A stretch of 57,652 nucleotides of DNA from SAR202 cluster bacterium (lineage in GTDB: Bacteria; Chloroflexota; Dehalococcoidia; Lucifugimonadales; Lucifugimonadaceae), in contig RQOU01000055.1 in NCBI GenBank assembly GCA_008373165.1, forward strand, positions 1 through 57,652, written 5' to 3'. The notes below the pieces were generated by a model. That model was not told the origin of the DNA and ran no database searches. It saw nothing but the letters and a program-made list of their open reading frames with translations. The stretch's first letter is position 1. Each line of letters begins with the position of its first letter. The position numbers and the translations under genes are program-made. Below, one piece after another: positions 35,336 through 44,762 of this stretch.

Positions 35336-36133
35336 TTAGGGCGCTGATGAAGAATTTATGACTTTAAGATCTGAGTAGGCTTTTATGAATGCTGGCATGA
35401 AGTTTGTAAGTGAGGTTTTGGCTAGGTCAGATGCGAATTTAAGCCTCCTCAGTGTTGGGAAGTCTTTTGGGTAGCGGAGTAAATGTTTGATGTAAATATC
35501 TACTCTTCGTTGTTTCGGTCCAGCATCAACTCTATCAATGATTTTTGGCACGTTGACATTCATGTCATCAAGTACAGCGGATACTGAAATCCAAGGGACA
35601 TTTCTCTCGGCGGCTGTGCTGGCGATAGCGTGGGACCTGGTATCAACAGCCGTTGCTCCTACGGTCTCTCCCGGCCATCGTTTTGTTCCTGAAGCGGTAG
35701 CTAATGATGAAATTGTGACCATCGGTCCAATATCATAGTCAATTCCTGCAATTTCAACCGCTGCGCGTGCCGCAACTAATAGTGATTGATTTGCATCGAT
35801 TGAATCGGTTGCAATCGGCATCGTCCATTCGAAAGGGCTGCCAGCAAGATTTATCGCGCCTGTAGCGATGACAAGATCGCCAGATCGTTGATGTTCTTGG
35901 CTTGCACCGCAAAATCCCACAGAGACTATAGCTTCTGGGTCGAATTTATCTATTGCCCATGCCGTGCCCTTTGACGCGCGCTCCGGACCAGACCCGCTTA
36001 CTATGATTGGTGGATTTTGATTAGATGCCGCAGTGTATACAGTGAAATCCTCTGGTCCTTCAATGGCTCGGTAACCAAGTGAACGGGTGATTCCAGACGT
36101 TTCTCTTTGCAGCGCTCCCACTATAGCGATCAT
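35336..36133 (-). CDS. Hopanoid-associated nucleoside phosphorylase (HpnG-like) with altered active site
   Basis: A 265-aa PNP/MTAN-fold protein, similar in context and length to HpnG, which removes adenine from adenosylhopane. VSVGFCGASQEHQRSGDLVIATG corresponds to the phosphorylase core (quoted loosely as VGFCGA...SGDLVIA). The motif that normally reads V-D-M-E-S and carries the catalytic Glu is AVDTRSHAIA here (residues 162-171). ALQRE at the N-terminus and AVLDDMN at the C-terminal end of the fold are kept. It lies 42 bases after the polyprenyl synthase on the same strand. Nucleoside cleavage is doubtful; altered substrate or loss of activity is possible. Confidence 0.72.
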   Translation of the reverse strand: MIAIVGALQRETSGITRSLGYRAIEGPEDFTVYTAASNQNPPIIVSGSGPERASKGTAWAIDKFDPEAIVSVGFCGASQEHQRSGDLVIATGAINLAGSPFEWTMPIATDSIDANQSLLVAARAAVEIAGIDYDIGPMVTISSLATASGTKRWPGETVGATAVDTRSHAIASTAAERNVPWISVSAVLDDMNVNVPKIIDRVDAGPKQRRVDIYIKHLLRYPKDFPTLRRLKFASDLAKTSLTNFMPAFIKAYSDLKVINSSSAP

Positions 36134-36175
36134 GAAATATGTGAGACGCTTTTGCGACTTGTTGAATTCATCGTA

Positions 36176-37231
36176 TTAAGACTCTCTAACAAGAAGAAAT
36201 TCACCCAGCTCAGTGAATTCTTTTGCTGTTTGTCCAGACAGATCCAGGGAATCTATCATTCTCTTGCAATCGATCCATCTTTCTGTTGCCATTGATTGGC
36301 AATATTCTTGTGTTTTGAGGCTTTCCATGATCTCTAGAACTTCATGGATGTCTTTCTCCGTCAAGTCATCTTGGTTTCGGAAAATATCTCGGATTCTTGT
36401 CGCGCTAGGTCCATGAGACATGTTGAGTGCGTGAATAGCAGGAAGCGCCTTTTTTTTTCGTTTGATGTCTGCTCCAACTGGCTTCCCTGTTTCTTTGCCG
36501 CCCCATATCCCTAAAACGTCGTCTCTGATTTGGAATATTCTTCCGAGTTCATGCCCAATAGCTTTTAGTGCGGTTGCTTTTTGTCGATTCGGTCCGCTTT
36601 TTGGTCCTATGAGTCCACCCAGATAAATCGATGCTTCGATTAATGCGCCTGTTTTCCTTTCGATCATATCCAGATATTGTGTGACACTTACCGATTCCTC
36701 GGTCTCGAATGAAATGTCGAGATACTGCCCTTCCATCATCTTAAGATACTGTTGAGTTAGTTCGGCTTCTACTTCAAGTGCTATCGAATCTTCAACGCCT
36801 ATAGCGCGAAGTTTCCATACTGCTCCATCTGCAATTTTCAGCATCGCATTACCGGAAATTATTGCACTAGGCTTTCCCCAGACAGCCCATACAGTTGGCC
36901 TGTGATGGCGCATACGATCCATATCCTCAAGATCATCATGGATCAGTGAGAAATTGTGTACATATTCGAGGGCTACAGCTATTGGAGTCGCTCTTTCGAG
37001 GTCTCCTCCTACAGCGTCCGCAGCCAGCATCGCCAGGGTTGGGCGCATGCGTTTTCCGCCACCGGCATTTGAATCTGTGCCATCAATTTCCTGCCAGCCC
37101 ATGTAGTAGCGATGGATGTTGTACATATCCGGATCTAAACCCAATAGTTCTGTCCGTAAAGCCTCGTCAATTCGAGATTCATAGCGAGAAAAAAATTTTG
37201 GGAGTGATGGAGTCTGTTCGGCTGTTGTCAA
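36176..37231 (-). CDS. Polyprenyl diphosphate synthase (FPP/GGPP synthase type)
   Basis: A 351-aa trans-isoprenyl diphosphate synthase. The first Asp-rich motif is LIHDDLEDMDRMRHHRPT and the second FQIRDDVLGIWG, with the last Asp replaced by Gly, as is common in Chloroflexi and actinobacterial homologues. RMRPTLAMLAADA is the substrate-binding Arg segment. It would supply farnesyl or geranylgeranyl diphosphate to the adjacent hpnCDE genes. Chain length cannot be read safely from sequence. The start is TTG with no clear ribosome site. The 249-base divergent gap to dnaJ contains no clear HspR-type operator. Confidence 0.9.
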   Translation of the reverse strand: MTTAEQTPSLPKFFSRYESRIDEALRTELLGLDPDMYNIHRYYMGWQEIDGTDSNAGGGKRMRPTLAMLAADAVGGDLERATPIAVALEYVHNFSLIHDDLEDMDRMRHHRPTVWAVWGKPSAIISGNAMLKIADGAVWKLRAIGVEDSIALEVEAELTQQYLKMMEGQYLDISFETEESVSVTQYLDMIERKTGALIEASIYLGGLIGPKSGPNRQKATALKAIGHELGRIFQIRDDVLGIWGGKETGKPVGADIKRKKKALPAIHALNMSHGPSATRIRDIFRNQDDLTEKDIHEVLEIMESLKTQEYCQSMATERWIDCKRMIDSLDLSGQTAKEFTELGEFLLVRES

Positions 37232-37480
37232 TTTGATTATTGAAATCCGATGAGATGAGTTGAGGATTTAGTGTTGTGGAAGATTTTACGATATCACTGT
37301 GCTGTAGCAATTTTCTAGGCAACATGAAGAATGTTCTGTGATCGATCTTAAATCTAATAAGTAACTTATAAGATAATTTTCATTCTGATGAGTCAGGTAT
37401 GATACAATTACGTACCAATCCAAATTGTTTGACTGAATTTATGATTTGCATGATCAGGATCTGCAGCGTCTAAAAGCGTT

Positions 37481-38404
37481 ATGCCTCAGAATTATTACGA
37501 CATACTTGGTGTTAGCAGGAATGCCTCCGACAAGGATATTAAATCGGCCTATCGTAGGATGGCGCGAAAACTGCACCCAGACGTGAATCCCGATGATTCA
37601 CGCGCTCAAAATCAGTTTAAAAAAGTCAACGAAGCTTATGAGGTAGTAGGAGATCCTGCCCGTCGTAAGGATTACGACCAGTTTGGTGATAACTGGAAGC
37701 ATGCTGATCAGATTCGCAATGTGAATGCAGGACGTTCCTCAACTGGTGGGATCGGTTTCAACCTTGGTGACTTGTTCGGGGGCGGGCGTGGAACCGGAGG
37801 TAATAGCTTTGGCGACATGTTCTCAGGCTCAGGTACCCATATGCGGGGTCCGGTGCGGCATGAGGGAACATTAGAAGTTTCATTAGATGAGGTTTATGCC
37901 GGCGTAACTCGTCGAATTTCTATTAACTCCGTTGGATCAGGTCCTAGAAATCTCGAGGTACAGGTTCCCAGGGGTGTACGAGATGGTCGGAAAATAAGAT
38001 TGCGACCAGATAACGATACCGAAATAATCTTGACTGTTAATGTGCGTTCAGATAGTCGATTTAGCCGAAAAGGGGCAAACCTTTTAACCGACATTGCAGT
38101 AAATCTATTGGATGCGGTACTAGGTTGTGAAGTCGAGGTGCCGACTATTACTGGCCGTGTTGCTTTGCAAATTCCAATGGGTACTCAAAACGGTCGCTCA
38201 TTCAAGATAAAAGGTAAAGGGCTTCCGATGGGAGACTCCAAACATTTTGGTGATCTTTATGCAACGATAAATGTGCGTTTGCCTGAATCTCTGTCTGATG
38301 AAGAGCGGCAGCTTTATAAGCAGTTGAGAGACATTCGTTCTGCTACCTCCGGTGAACGATTCGCTCGGATAGGTGAAGATAATACAGATGGAGCCGGAGA
38401 TTAA
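37481..38404 (+). CDS. cbpA: DnaJ/CbpA-type co-chaperone without zinc fingers
   Basis: A 307-aa type-II J protein. The J domain (residues about 4-70) has the HPD tripeptide in ARKLHPDVNPDD, a Gly/Phe-rich segment follows (about 85-125), then two C-terminal substrate-binding domains ending in GDLYATINVRLPE. The Cys-rich zinc finger of classical DnaJ is missing. It stimulates DnaK, which is not in the window. The hspR repressor gene follows after six bases, so this is a heat-shock operon. Confidence 0.9.
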   Translation: MPQNYYDILGVSRNASDKDIKSAYRRMARKLHPDVNPDDSRAQNQFKKVNEAYEVVGDPARRKDYDQFGDNWKHADQIRNVNAGRSSTGGIGFNLGDLFGGGRGTGGNSFGDMFSGSGTHMRGPVRHEGTLEVSLDEVYAGVTRRISINSVGSGPRNLEVQVPRGVRDGRKIRLRPDNDTEIILTVNVRSDSRFSRKGANLLTDIAVNLLDAVLGCEVEVPTITGRVALQIPMGTQNGRSFKIKGKGLPMGDSKHFGDLYATINVRLPESLSDEERQLYKQLRDIRSATSGERFARIGEDNTDGAGD

Positions 38405-38409
38405 TTCGT

Positions 38410-38736
38410 ATGAATATGGATAACAATGATCCGGTCTTCGCTATAGGAATCGTTGCACAGATGTGCGGGGTGCATCAGCAAACTCTGCGGAATTATGAAA
38501 GGTGGGAGTTAGTGGTGCCGCAGCGTTCACGAGGGGGTACGCGTCTTTATTCCAATCGAGATGTCGAGGTGATTCAAAATATCTTGCGATGGAAAGAAGA
38601 ATTTGGCTTGAATCTTGCCGGCATAGAGGTAATGTCCAAACTTTTGAGTCGAATAAACAGACTTGAGGATCATGTAGCGGATTTGACTGTCCAGATCGTC
38701 AAATTACGAGAAGGCCAGATGAGGCTATCAAGTTGA
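38410..38736 (+). CDS. hspR: MerR-family heat-shock repressor HspR
   Basis: A 108-aa MerR-type regulator. [44 protein letters not shown] is the winged-helix DNA-binding domain with the HspR-specific HQQTLRNYE and [10 protein letters not shown] (parts quoted), and a C-terminal coiled helix ([18 protein letters not shown]). HspR represses dnaK/clp operons by binding HAIR inverted repeats. I could not find a clear HAIR sequence (CTTGAGT-N7-ACTCAAG) upstream of dnaJ. Confidence 0.93.
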   Translation: MNMDNNDPVFAIGIVAQMCGVHQQTLRNYERWELVVPQRSRGGTRLYSNRDVEVIQNILRWKEEFGLNLAGIEVMSKLLSRINRLEDHVADLTVQIVKLREGQMRLSS

Positions 38737-38753
38737 TTTACTCTCTAAATTGT

Positions 38754-38769
38754 CCCCGAATTACCGGGG
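38754..38769 (+). promoter_or_regulatory. GC-rich hairpin in the hspR-clp leader
   Basis: CCCCG-AATTAC-CGGGG forms a 5-bp GC stem 37 bases before the preferred clp ATG. It lies in the 70-base spacer between hspR and the Clp ATPase gene, and it may adjust translation or partially attenuate read-through. No U-tract follows. Confidence 0.35.
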
Positions 38770-38806
38770 TTCGAAACCGACTTCGGTAGGAGAGAAGAGG
38801 GAAGAA

Positions 38807-41317
38807 ATGGTATTAAAACAAGACGATTTCACTGAGCAGGCACAAGAGGCACTGAGTGCCTCTCAACAGCTTGTAGTTCAGATGCGTCACAGTCAGTGGG
38901 ATGCTGAACATTTGCTGTCAGGACTTTTGCAAATTGATAATTCCTTGTCCGCAAAGATTCTTGAAGCGCTTAGCGTCGATGTTGCTGATCTTTTGCAAGA
39001 ACTTGCGTCCCGGCTCGAGAAATCGCCCAAAATTGGTGGCTCATCGGGCCAAAGTCAGATATATCCGACACCGCGCGTGCAAAAAGCGATTGAGATTGCC
39101 AAGGGAGAAGCTGATCGCTTGAAGGATGAATTAATCGGTGCGGATCATTTGTTGGTTGCGTTAGCAAAAGAATCTAACGGTGACATAGCCGAGATGTTTG
39201 CAGATAGGGATATAACCGAGGAGCGCCTTTATCAGGCATTGCTTGAAGTAAGGGGATCAGCACGAGTGACTGACCCAAGGGCTGAAAGTAAGTACCAGGC
39301 GTTATTGAAATACAGTGTAGACCTTACTGATCTTGCGCGTGAAGGTCGACTTGATCCAGTTGTTGGTCGGGATATGGAAATCCGGCGAGTTATGCAGACC
39401 CTGACGCGGCGTACAAAAAATAATCCAGTGCTCATTGGTGATGCAGGAGTTGGGAAGACCGCTGTGGCAGAGGGGCTGGCACAAAGAATCGTTGTCGGTG
39501 ACGTTCCAGAAAGCTTACGAGGGCGACGTGTGATCGCACTTGAGATGGGATCATTGGTCGCTGGAGCCAAATTTAGAGGTGAATTCGAAGAACGTCTCAA
39601 GGCCGTAATGGATGAGATTCGTCAAGCTGCAGGTGAAATAGTTTTATTTATCGACGAAATTCACACGGTTGTTGGTGCTGGTGGTGGTGGTGGTGATGGT
39701 GCTCTCGATGCTTCGAATATGATGAAGCCAGCGCTTGCTCGCGGCGAACTTCAGACTATTGGTGCAACTACCCCAACTGAATATCGTCGTTATATCGAAG
39801 CCGACGCTGCTCTTGAACGTCGCTTTTCACCGGTGTGGGTGGAAGAACCCGACACTGAGACGGCAATAGAAATGCTCGAGACTTTGCGGCCGCGTTATGA
39901 GCAGCATCATGGATTTAACATTGAACAGTCAGCACTCCAGGCGGCAGTCCAATTATCAGCACGCTACATATCTGATCGATTGTTACCAGATAAAGCAGTT
40001 GATTTGATTGATGAGGCTGCTGCGAAAAAACGTATTGAAAATGAGATGTTACCAACTGAATTGAATGATATGCAGTTGGAATTACAAAAGCTGGATGAAG
40101 AAGAGGAGTCTGCTTCGGTTCGAGGCGATTACGAAAAGGCAGCGAATGCCAAAGCAGAAAAATTACGTTCTTTGGAAAATTACGATCTTGCAAAACGAGA
40201 GTGGGACGCGACTCATGAAGTCACCGAGGTTGTAAAAGATGAGGATATTGCTGCCCTGATCGCAGAACGCACGGGTATCCCGGTTACCCAGTTGGTTGAG
40301 GGTGAAAGCGATCGTTTACTCAAACTTGAAAAGCGATTGCACACTAGGGTTATCGGGCAAGATCAAGCAGTAGAAGTGCTTGCGGACGCGGTTCGGCGGG
40401 CTCGGGCGGGTCTCAAAGACCCCAAACGGCCTATAGGGAGTTTCATCTTTTTGGGCCCTACCGGTGTTGGTAAGACGGAATTGGCGCGGGCGTTGGCTGA
40501 GTTTATGTTTGATGATGAAGACAACATGATACGAGTGGATATGTCAGAATTTCAAGAACGCCACACTGTATCGAAGCTAATTGGAGCCCCTCCAGGGTAC
40601 GTTGGCTATGATGATGCCGGTCATTTGACGGAAGCGGTTCGTCGTCGTCCATTTTCTGTGGTGCTATTTGATGAGATTGAAAAAGCTCACCCGGACGTTT
40701 TCAATACGATGTTGCAAGTTCTTGATGACGGTCGTCTTACGGACAGCCATGGTCGCACAGTAGATTTTCGGAACACGATTATCATCATGACGAGTAATCT
40801 TGGCTCTGAAGGCATCGCACAGCAAGCTTTTGGCTTTCAAAAGCAAAGTCGTGACGATACGGAAAGTGCCCGACTCCGCAGCAATGTGGAAGATTCTTTA
40901 AAGCAAAAATTCCGTCCTGAGTTCTTGAATCGCCTTGATGAGTTCATAGTTTTTGATTCATTGACGCAGGATGACATCAAGTTGATTGTTGACAAGTTCA
41001 TGGTTGAAGTAACTGAACGTGTTAGTGATTTGAAAGTTTCATTGTTTTTGAGCGAGGAAGCAAAGGCTTGGCTGGTAAAGACGGGCTTTGATCGTATGTA
41101 CGGGGCGCGCCCGCTCAAGAGAGCAATTCAACGCTATATTGAGAGCCCATTGTCTAAGCGACTTTTGGCAGGTGAATTTCCCGAAGGTTCGGTAATAGCA
41201 GTTGAGTTAACTGATGGTGAGATGACCTTTGAGATTGACGAATCTCGAGATAAAGTCACTGCCGAGTCAACTGTAGCGGGGAAAGATTCTCCAAAGAAGG
41301 AAAAAGTCCTGCAATAA
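38807..41317 (+). CDS. ClpB/ClpC-type AAA+ ATPase with ClpC-like features
   Basis: The protein is 836 aa from this ATG, which has GAGGG upstream; the track's TTG at 38750 adds 19 residues of leader. Clp N-domain repeats cover about 1-150. NBD1 has Walker A GDAGVGKT (about 211) and Walker [12 protein letters not shown]2 has GPTGVGKT (about 549) and [11 protein letters not shown]. The middle region is short and looks like a UVR motif ([19 protein letters not shown], about 440-458), not the long ClpB coiled coil. NBD2 also carries AFGFQKQ, like the GF loop ClpC uses to dock on ClpP. It may therefore be a ClpC unfoldase rather than the ClpB disaggregase usual in hspR operons. Confidence 0.85.
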   Translation: MVLKQDDFTEQAQEALSASQQLVVQMRHSQWDAEHLLSGLLQIDNSLSAKILEALSVDVADLLQELASRLEKSPKIGGSSGQSQIYPTPRVQKAIEIAKGEADRLKDELIGADHLLVALAKESNGDIAEMFADRDITEERLYQALLEVRGSARVTDPRAESKYQALLKYSVDLTDLAREGRLDPVVGRDMEIRRVMQTLTRRTKNNPVLIGDAGVGKTAVAEGLAQRIVVGDVPESLRGRRVIALEMGSLVAGAKFRGEFEERLKAVMDEIRQAAGEIVLFIDEIHTVVGAGGGGGDGALDASNMMKPALARGELQTIGATTPTEYRRYIEADAALERRFSPVWVEEPDTETAIEMLETLRPRYEQHHGFNIEQSALQAAVQLSARYISDRLLPDKAVDLIDEAAAKKRIENEMLPTELNDMQLELQKLDEEEESASVRGDYEKAANAKAEKLRSLENYDLAKREWDATHEVTEVVKDEDIAALIAERTGIPVTQLVEGESDRLLKLEKRLHTRVIGQDQAVEVLADAVRRARAGLKDPKRPIGSFIFLGPTGVGKTELARALAEFMFDDEDNMIRVDMSEFQERHTVSKLIGAPPGYVGYDDAGHLTEAVRRRPFSVVLFDEIEKAHPDVFNTMLQVLDDGRLTDSHGRTVDFRNTIIIMTSNLGSEGIAQQAFGFQKQSRDDTESARLRSNVEDSLKQKFRPEFLNRLDEFIVFDSLTQDDIKLIVDKFMVEVTERVSDLKVSLFLSEEAKAWLVKTGFDRMYGARPLKRAIQRYIESPLSKRLLAGEFPEGSVIAVELTDGEMTFEIDESRDKVTAESTVAGKDSPKKEKVLQ

Positions 41318-41488
41318 ATTATCCACTCGTGTTTTGACAGTCGAAACGTAGGATTAAATTGGTGCTGTAGATTATTTTGGCGTTGTTCACATTTACCAGG
41401 ATGCTGAACTATTATTCCTACAATGCAATTATGGATTTGGCTATTTAAGCCTTTTTCATACTGGGATAAAGTTTCTTGTACCCTCTAG

Positions 41489-42151
41489 ATGACTGAACCT
41501 CGTAAAACTGAAATAAAAAACCTCCAAGATGAAGCACCCTTAGATTCCGCAGCCGTGGATTCTGAAAATGGATTATCGAGTCTTCAAATTTGGCTTTCTA
41601 ATCGTGGGGACTTGTTTTTCCGGCTTGGTCTTATTTCTTTTGTGATCGCGTTCGTAATTTTTGGAACTGTGCTCTGGATTACAGGCAATTTGAACGCGGA
41701 AAATGTCGGCTACAGTGGACTTTGGATTATAAGTTTCATAGCTGCAGGTTCGATAGTACTTCCTTTACCTGGGCCCGTGGCCGTTTGCTTAGCTGCGACA
41801 CCTGAGTTGGGGCTTAATCCTTTGGTGATAGGCCTTGTATCAGCCTCAGCGGAAGCCCTTGGCGAAATGACAGGATATATAGCAGGAATTTCGGGACGCT
41901 CACTTTTAGAGCGTAATAAATATTACCCAAGAGTGCAGTCATTGATCTTGCGGCGGGGCGGATTCTTTTTGTTGGTAGGAGCGATTATTCCGAATCCGTT
42001 TTTTGATGTAATTGGAATTGCTGCCGGGGGGGTCGGATACCCCATTAGGAAGTTTCTCGCGATTGTGTTTGTCGCAAAAGCGATAAAATCTGTAGCTATT
42101 GCATACGCCTGCTTGTGGGGTATCGATTCGATTCAAGGATGGCTTACATGA
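41489..42151 (+). CDS. VTT/DedA-family (SNARE-associated) membrane protein
   Basis: A 220-aa membrane protein with a polar N-terminus (about 35 residues), a first transmembrane helix and a VTT/SNARE-associated core containing SIVLPLPGPVAVCLAATPELGLNPL, EALGEMTGYIAGISGRS and a late FFLLVGAIIPNPFFDVIGIAAG segment in parts. VTT/DedA proteins are linked to lipid scrambling and membrane homeostasis. Its stop overlaps the ispDF ATG (ATGA), so translation is coupled. That puts a possible lipid-transport function next to isoprenoid precursor synthesis. Confidence 0.82.
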   Translation: MTEPRKTEIKNLQDEAPLDSAAVDSENGLSSLQIWLSNRGDLFFRLGLISFVIAFVIFGTVLWITGNLNAENVGYSGLWIISFIAAGSIVLPLPGPVAVCLAATPELGLNPLVIGLVSASAEALGEMTGYIAGISGRSLLERNKYYPRVQSLILRRGGFFLLVGAIIPNPFFDVIGIAAGGVGYPIRKFLAIVFVAKAIKSVAIAYACLWGIDSIQGWLT

Positions 42152-43359
42152 GCAATGCCGTGAATTGTTTGGGCGTTATTATTGTGGCAGCTGGACGAAG
42201 CTCACGGATGGGTGGAGTCGACAAGCAACTACTGCAGTTGGGTGGCATCCCAGTAATTTTGCATTCTCTCAGAGTTTTCGAGTCATTTTCCAACACAAGT
42301 TCTATAGTGCTCGTAATGTCGGAGCATAATCTCGATGCAGGGATAAGCGTTGTAGATCAGAGTGGATTATCTAAGATTGTTGATGTTGTAGTTGGAGGAG
42401 AGCGCAGACAAGATTCGGTGAAGATCGGATTAGATGCTCTTGCATCTCACGCAAAAGAGATTCCCGAATTTATCGCAGTGCATGATGGCGCGAGACCATT
42501 TGTAAATCACGAGCTTATAGAGCGCGGTATGTCGACTGCCCGGGCGATTGGAGCCGGAGTCGCTGCAGTCAAGGTTAAGGACACTATTAAAGTTGCACCT
42601 CATAAGATAATTACCGACACTCTGGATAGATCTGAGCTTTGGGCGATTCAAACGCCCCAAATATTCAGATATGACGTGCTTAAGACGGCGCATCACGTAG
42701 TCAGAGATGATGTGACAGATGATGCAACCATGGTGGAATATTCGGGTGGGATAGTTGCTACCTTTAGTGGTTCTGATGAAAACATCAAGATCACCACACC
42801 TGAAGACTTACATTTGGCGAATCTAATCCTCCATCAGCGCTTAGGACAGTCAAATCTCTCAGGGTCGGGACCTAAAGGATCTGTATTTGGAATCGGTTTT
42901 GACGGGCATCGTCTAATAGCTGGGGGACCATTGCGCCTTGGAGGTGTCGACATCGAATTTGACTATCACCTCGATGGTCATTCTGATGGAGACGTTCTGC
43001 TTCACTCTATCGCCAGTGCCATTCTTGGAGCTGCCAATCTCGGTGACCTTGGAGGTCAATTTCCCTCTTCAGATGAGCGATACATCAATTTCGACTCTGC
43101 AAAATTTATTGCAGAGTCTGCTCGCAAGGCACTTTCAGATGGCTGGATGGTAGGCCATGTTGATGCTACGATCATTGCCCAGAGACCTAAACTCGCTGCC
43201 GAGGCGTTAAAAATGGCTGCGAGGATAGGTGAGATAGACGGTTTAGAAAATTCCACCATCAACATAAAAATCACTTCCACCGATTCGGTAGGTTCGATAG
43301 GTGATGGCGAGGGCATTGCTGCTCAAGCCATCGCAACCCTGATTCCCATAAAAGAATGA
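42148..43359 (+). CDS. ispDF: Bifunctional IspD-IspF (MEP pathway)
   Basis: A 403-aa fusion of two non-consecutive MEP pathway enzymes. The N-terminal half is IspD (VIIVAAGRSSRMGG, AVHDGARPFV, ITTPEDLHLA), which makes CDP-methylerythritol. From about residue 243 is IspF (GIGFDGHRL, HLDGHSDGDVLLHSI, GDLGGQFPSSDE, GDGEGIAAQA), which forms the cyclodiphosphate, with the metal ligands Asp and His conserved. The track starts earlier at a GTG. The ATG at 42148 overlaps the VTT stop and has AAGGATGG upstream. The stop overlaps the cysS ATG by four bases. Confidence 0.94.
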   Translation: MSNAVNCLGVIIVAAGRSSRMGGVDKQLLQLGGIPVILHSLRVFESFSNTSSIVLVMSEHNLDAGISVVDQSGLSKIVDVVVGGERRQDSVKIGLDALASHAKEIPEFIAVHDGARPFVNHELIERGMSTARAIGAGVAAVKVKDTIKVAPHKIITDTLDRSELWAIQTPQIFRYDVLKTAHHVVRDDVTDDATMVEYSGGIVATFSGSDENIKITTPEDLHLANLILHQRLGQSNLSGSGPKGSVFGIGFDGHRLIAGGPLRLGGVDIEFDYHLDGHSDGDVLLHSIASAILGAANLGDLGGQFPSSDERYINFDSAKFIAESARKALSDGWMVGHVDATIIAQRPKLAAEALKMAARIGEIDGLENSTINIKITSTDSVGSIGDGEGIAAQAIATLIPIKE

Positions 43360-44717
43360 TCCAGATTTACAACTCTCTTACCCGTTCCAAAGAAGAGTTC
43401 GCTCCTCGCGGCGATGAAGTTAAGATTTATGTTTGTGGCGTTACCGTCTATGACGATTCCCATCTAGGCCATGCACTGAGCAGTATCGTATTTGATGTAC
43501 TTACCCGATATCTTGAATACCGGGGGTTTAAAGTCCGTAAAGTTCAAAACTTCACGGATGTGGATGACAAGATCATTAACCGTGCTAAGGAAGATGGTAT
43601 TTCAACTGAGGAGGTTACGGACAAGTACATTCGGTCGTTTTTTCAATCGATTGATGGGCTTAATGTACAACGGGCGACTGTGCACCCTAGGGCTACCGAG
43701 GATATGCCTGAAATCATAGAATTGATTGGTCGTTTGATTGATGGCGGATCAGCATATGCGTCCGATGGATCTGTTTACTATCGAGTTCGTAATAAACCTG
43801 ATTATGGGAAATTGAGTGGCCAGAATATCGACGAAATGCTTGAGAGCTCCAGAATTGATACAGAAGATGGCAAAGAGGATCCGGCTGATTTTGCTCTCTG
43901 GAAAGCCGTCAAGCCTGATGAACCGCAGTGGGATAGTCCCTGGGGTCCAGGACGACCTGGTTGGCACATTGAATGTTCAGCGATGGCATTCAAACACTTG
44001 GGTGAGCAAATCGATATCCACGGTGGCGGTCTAGACCTGATTTTCCCACATCATGAGAATGAGATTGCTCAGAGCGAGTCAGCGTCCGGTGCGGTGCCTT
44101 TTTCAAAAATATGGATGCACAACGGTTTGTTGCGAACGTCTGGCGCGACAATGAGTAAGTCGCTTGGAAATGCTTTCAACGTTAATTCTGCTCTTGAAGA
44201 ATATAGCTCAGATGCAATTCGACTTTGGATACTGCAGACTCATTATCGTACTAATCCACTCCTTGATAAAAAACTTATTGAGACGGCGGAAAGATCTATG
44301 CGGCGAATTCGTCAAACGGTTGATATCAAGGACGGTGAGTCTGAGGATTCCGTGGATTCTAGATCGCACGAACAGCGTTTTATTGAAGCCATGGATGATG
44401 ATTTGAACACACCGAAAGCTCTTGCTTCTGTGTTTGACTTATGCCGTGAAATAAATCGTGGGCGCGACAATCAAATGAATGTCTCTGATGCAATTGAAAC
44501 GGTGCGTAGGCTTACCGGTGTGTTGGGGCTGAGTTTGGGAACTCCCCCTAAAAAAGCTGGATTAAGTGATAAAGAGATTCAGTTGTTGGTACAAGCGCGG
44601 AAAGATGCGCGAGCCGATAAACGCTGGGATGAAGCCGATAATGTGCGGGATCAACTGGCAGCAGCAGGGATCTCCATCTCTGATACTGGTGAAGATACTG
44701 TCTGGTCTCGAGATTAG
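43356..44717 (+). CDS. cysS: Cysteinyl-tRNA synthetase
   Basis: A 453-aa class Ia synthetase. KIYVCGVTVYDDSHLGHA contains the HIGH-type motif and the first zinc Cys, NFTDVDDKIINRAKE, GWHIECSAM (zinc Cys) and HGGGLDLIFPHHENEIAQSE follow, and the KMSKS loop is TMSKSLGN. The C-terminal alpha-helical domain is shorter than in E. coli. Its ATG overlaps the ispDF stop. ispDF-cysS linkage is common in several phyla. Confidence 0.95.
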   Translation: MIQIYNSLTRSKEEFAPRGDEVKIYVCGVTVYDDSHLGHALSSIVFDVLTRYLEYRGFKVRKVQNFTDVDDKIINRAKEDGISTEEVTDKYIRSFFQSIDGLNVQRATVHPRATEDMPEIIELIGRLIDGGSAYASDGSVYYRVRNKPDYGKLSGQNIDEMLESSRIDTEDGKEDPADFALWKAVKPDEPQWDSPWGPGRPGWHIECSAMAFKHLGEQIDIHGGGLDLIFPHHENEIAQSESASGAVPFSKIWMHNGLLRTSGATMSKSLGNAFNVNSALEEYSSDAIRLWILQTHYRTNPLLDKKLIETAERSMRRIRQTVDIKDGESEDSVDSRSHEQRFIEAMDDDLNTPKALASVFDLCREINRGRDNQMNVSDAIETVRRLTGVLGLSLGTPPKKAGLSDKEIQLLVQARKDARADKRWDEADNVRDQLAAAGISISDTGEDTVWSRD

Positions 44718-44729
44718 GCGCTTTTTGTT

Positions 44730-44753
44730 GAAAAAATTCTCAAGTAGATGAGA
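44730..44753 (-). terminator. Weak rho-independent terminator of the PEP-utilising gene
   Basis: On the minus strand a small hairpin (TCTCA-TCTACT-TGAGA) is followed by ATTTTTTC, ten bases after the stop of the phosphotransferase gene. The stem is only five pairs with two GC, so termination efficiency is uncertain. Confidence 0.4.
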
Positions 44754-44762
44754 TGCAACTGA

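Noticed and set aside
37232-37480. HAIR-type HspR operator upstream of dnaJ
   Set aside because: Searched by eye for CTTGAGT-N7-ACTCAAG and close variants; nothing convincing was found, so no site is claimed.
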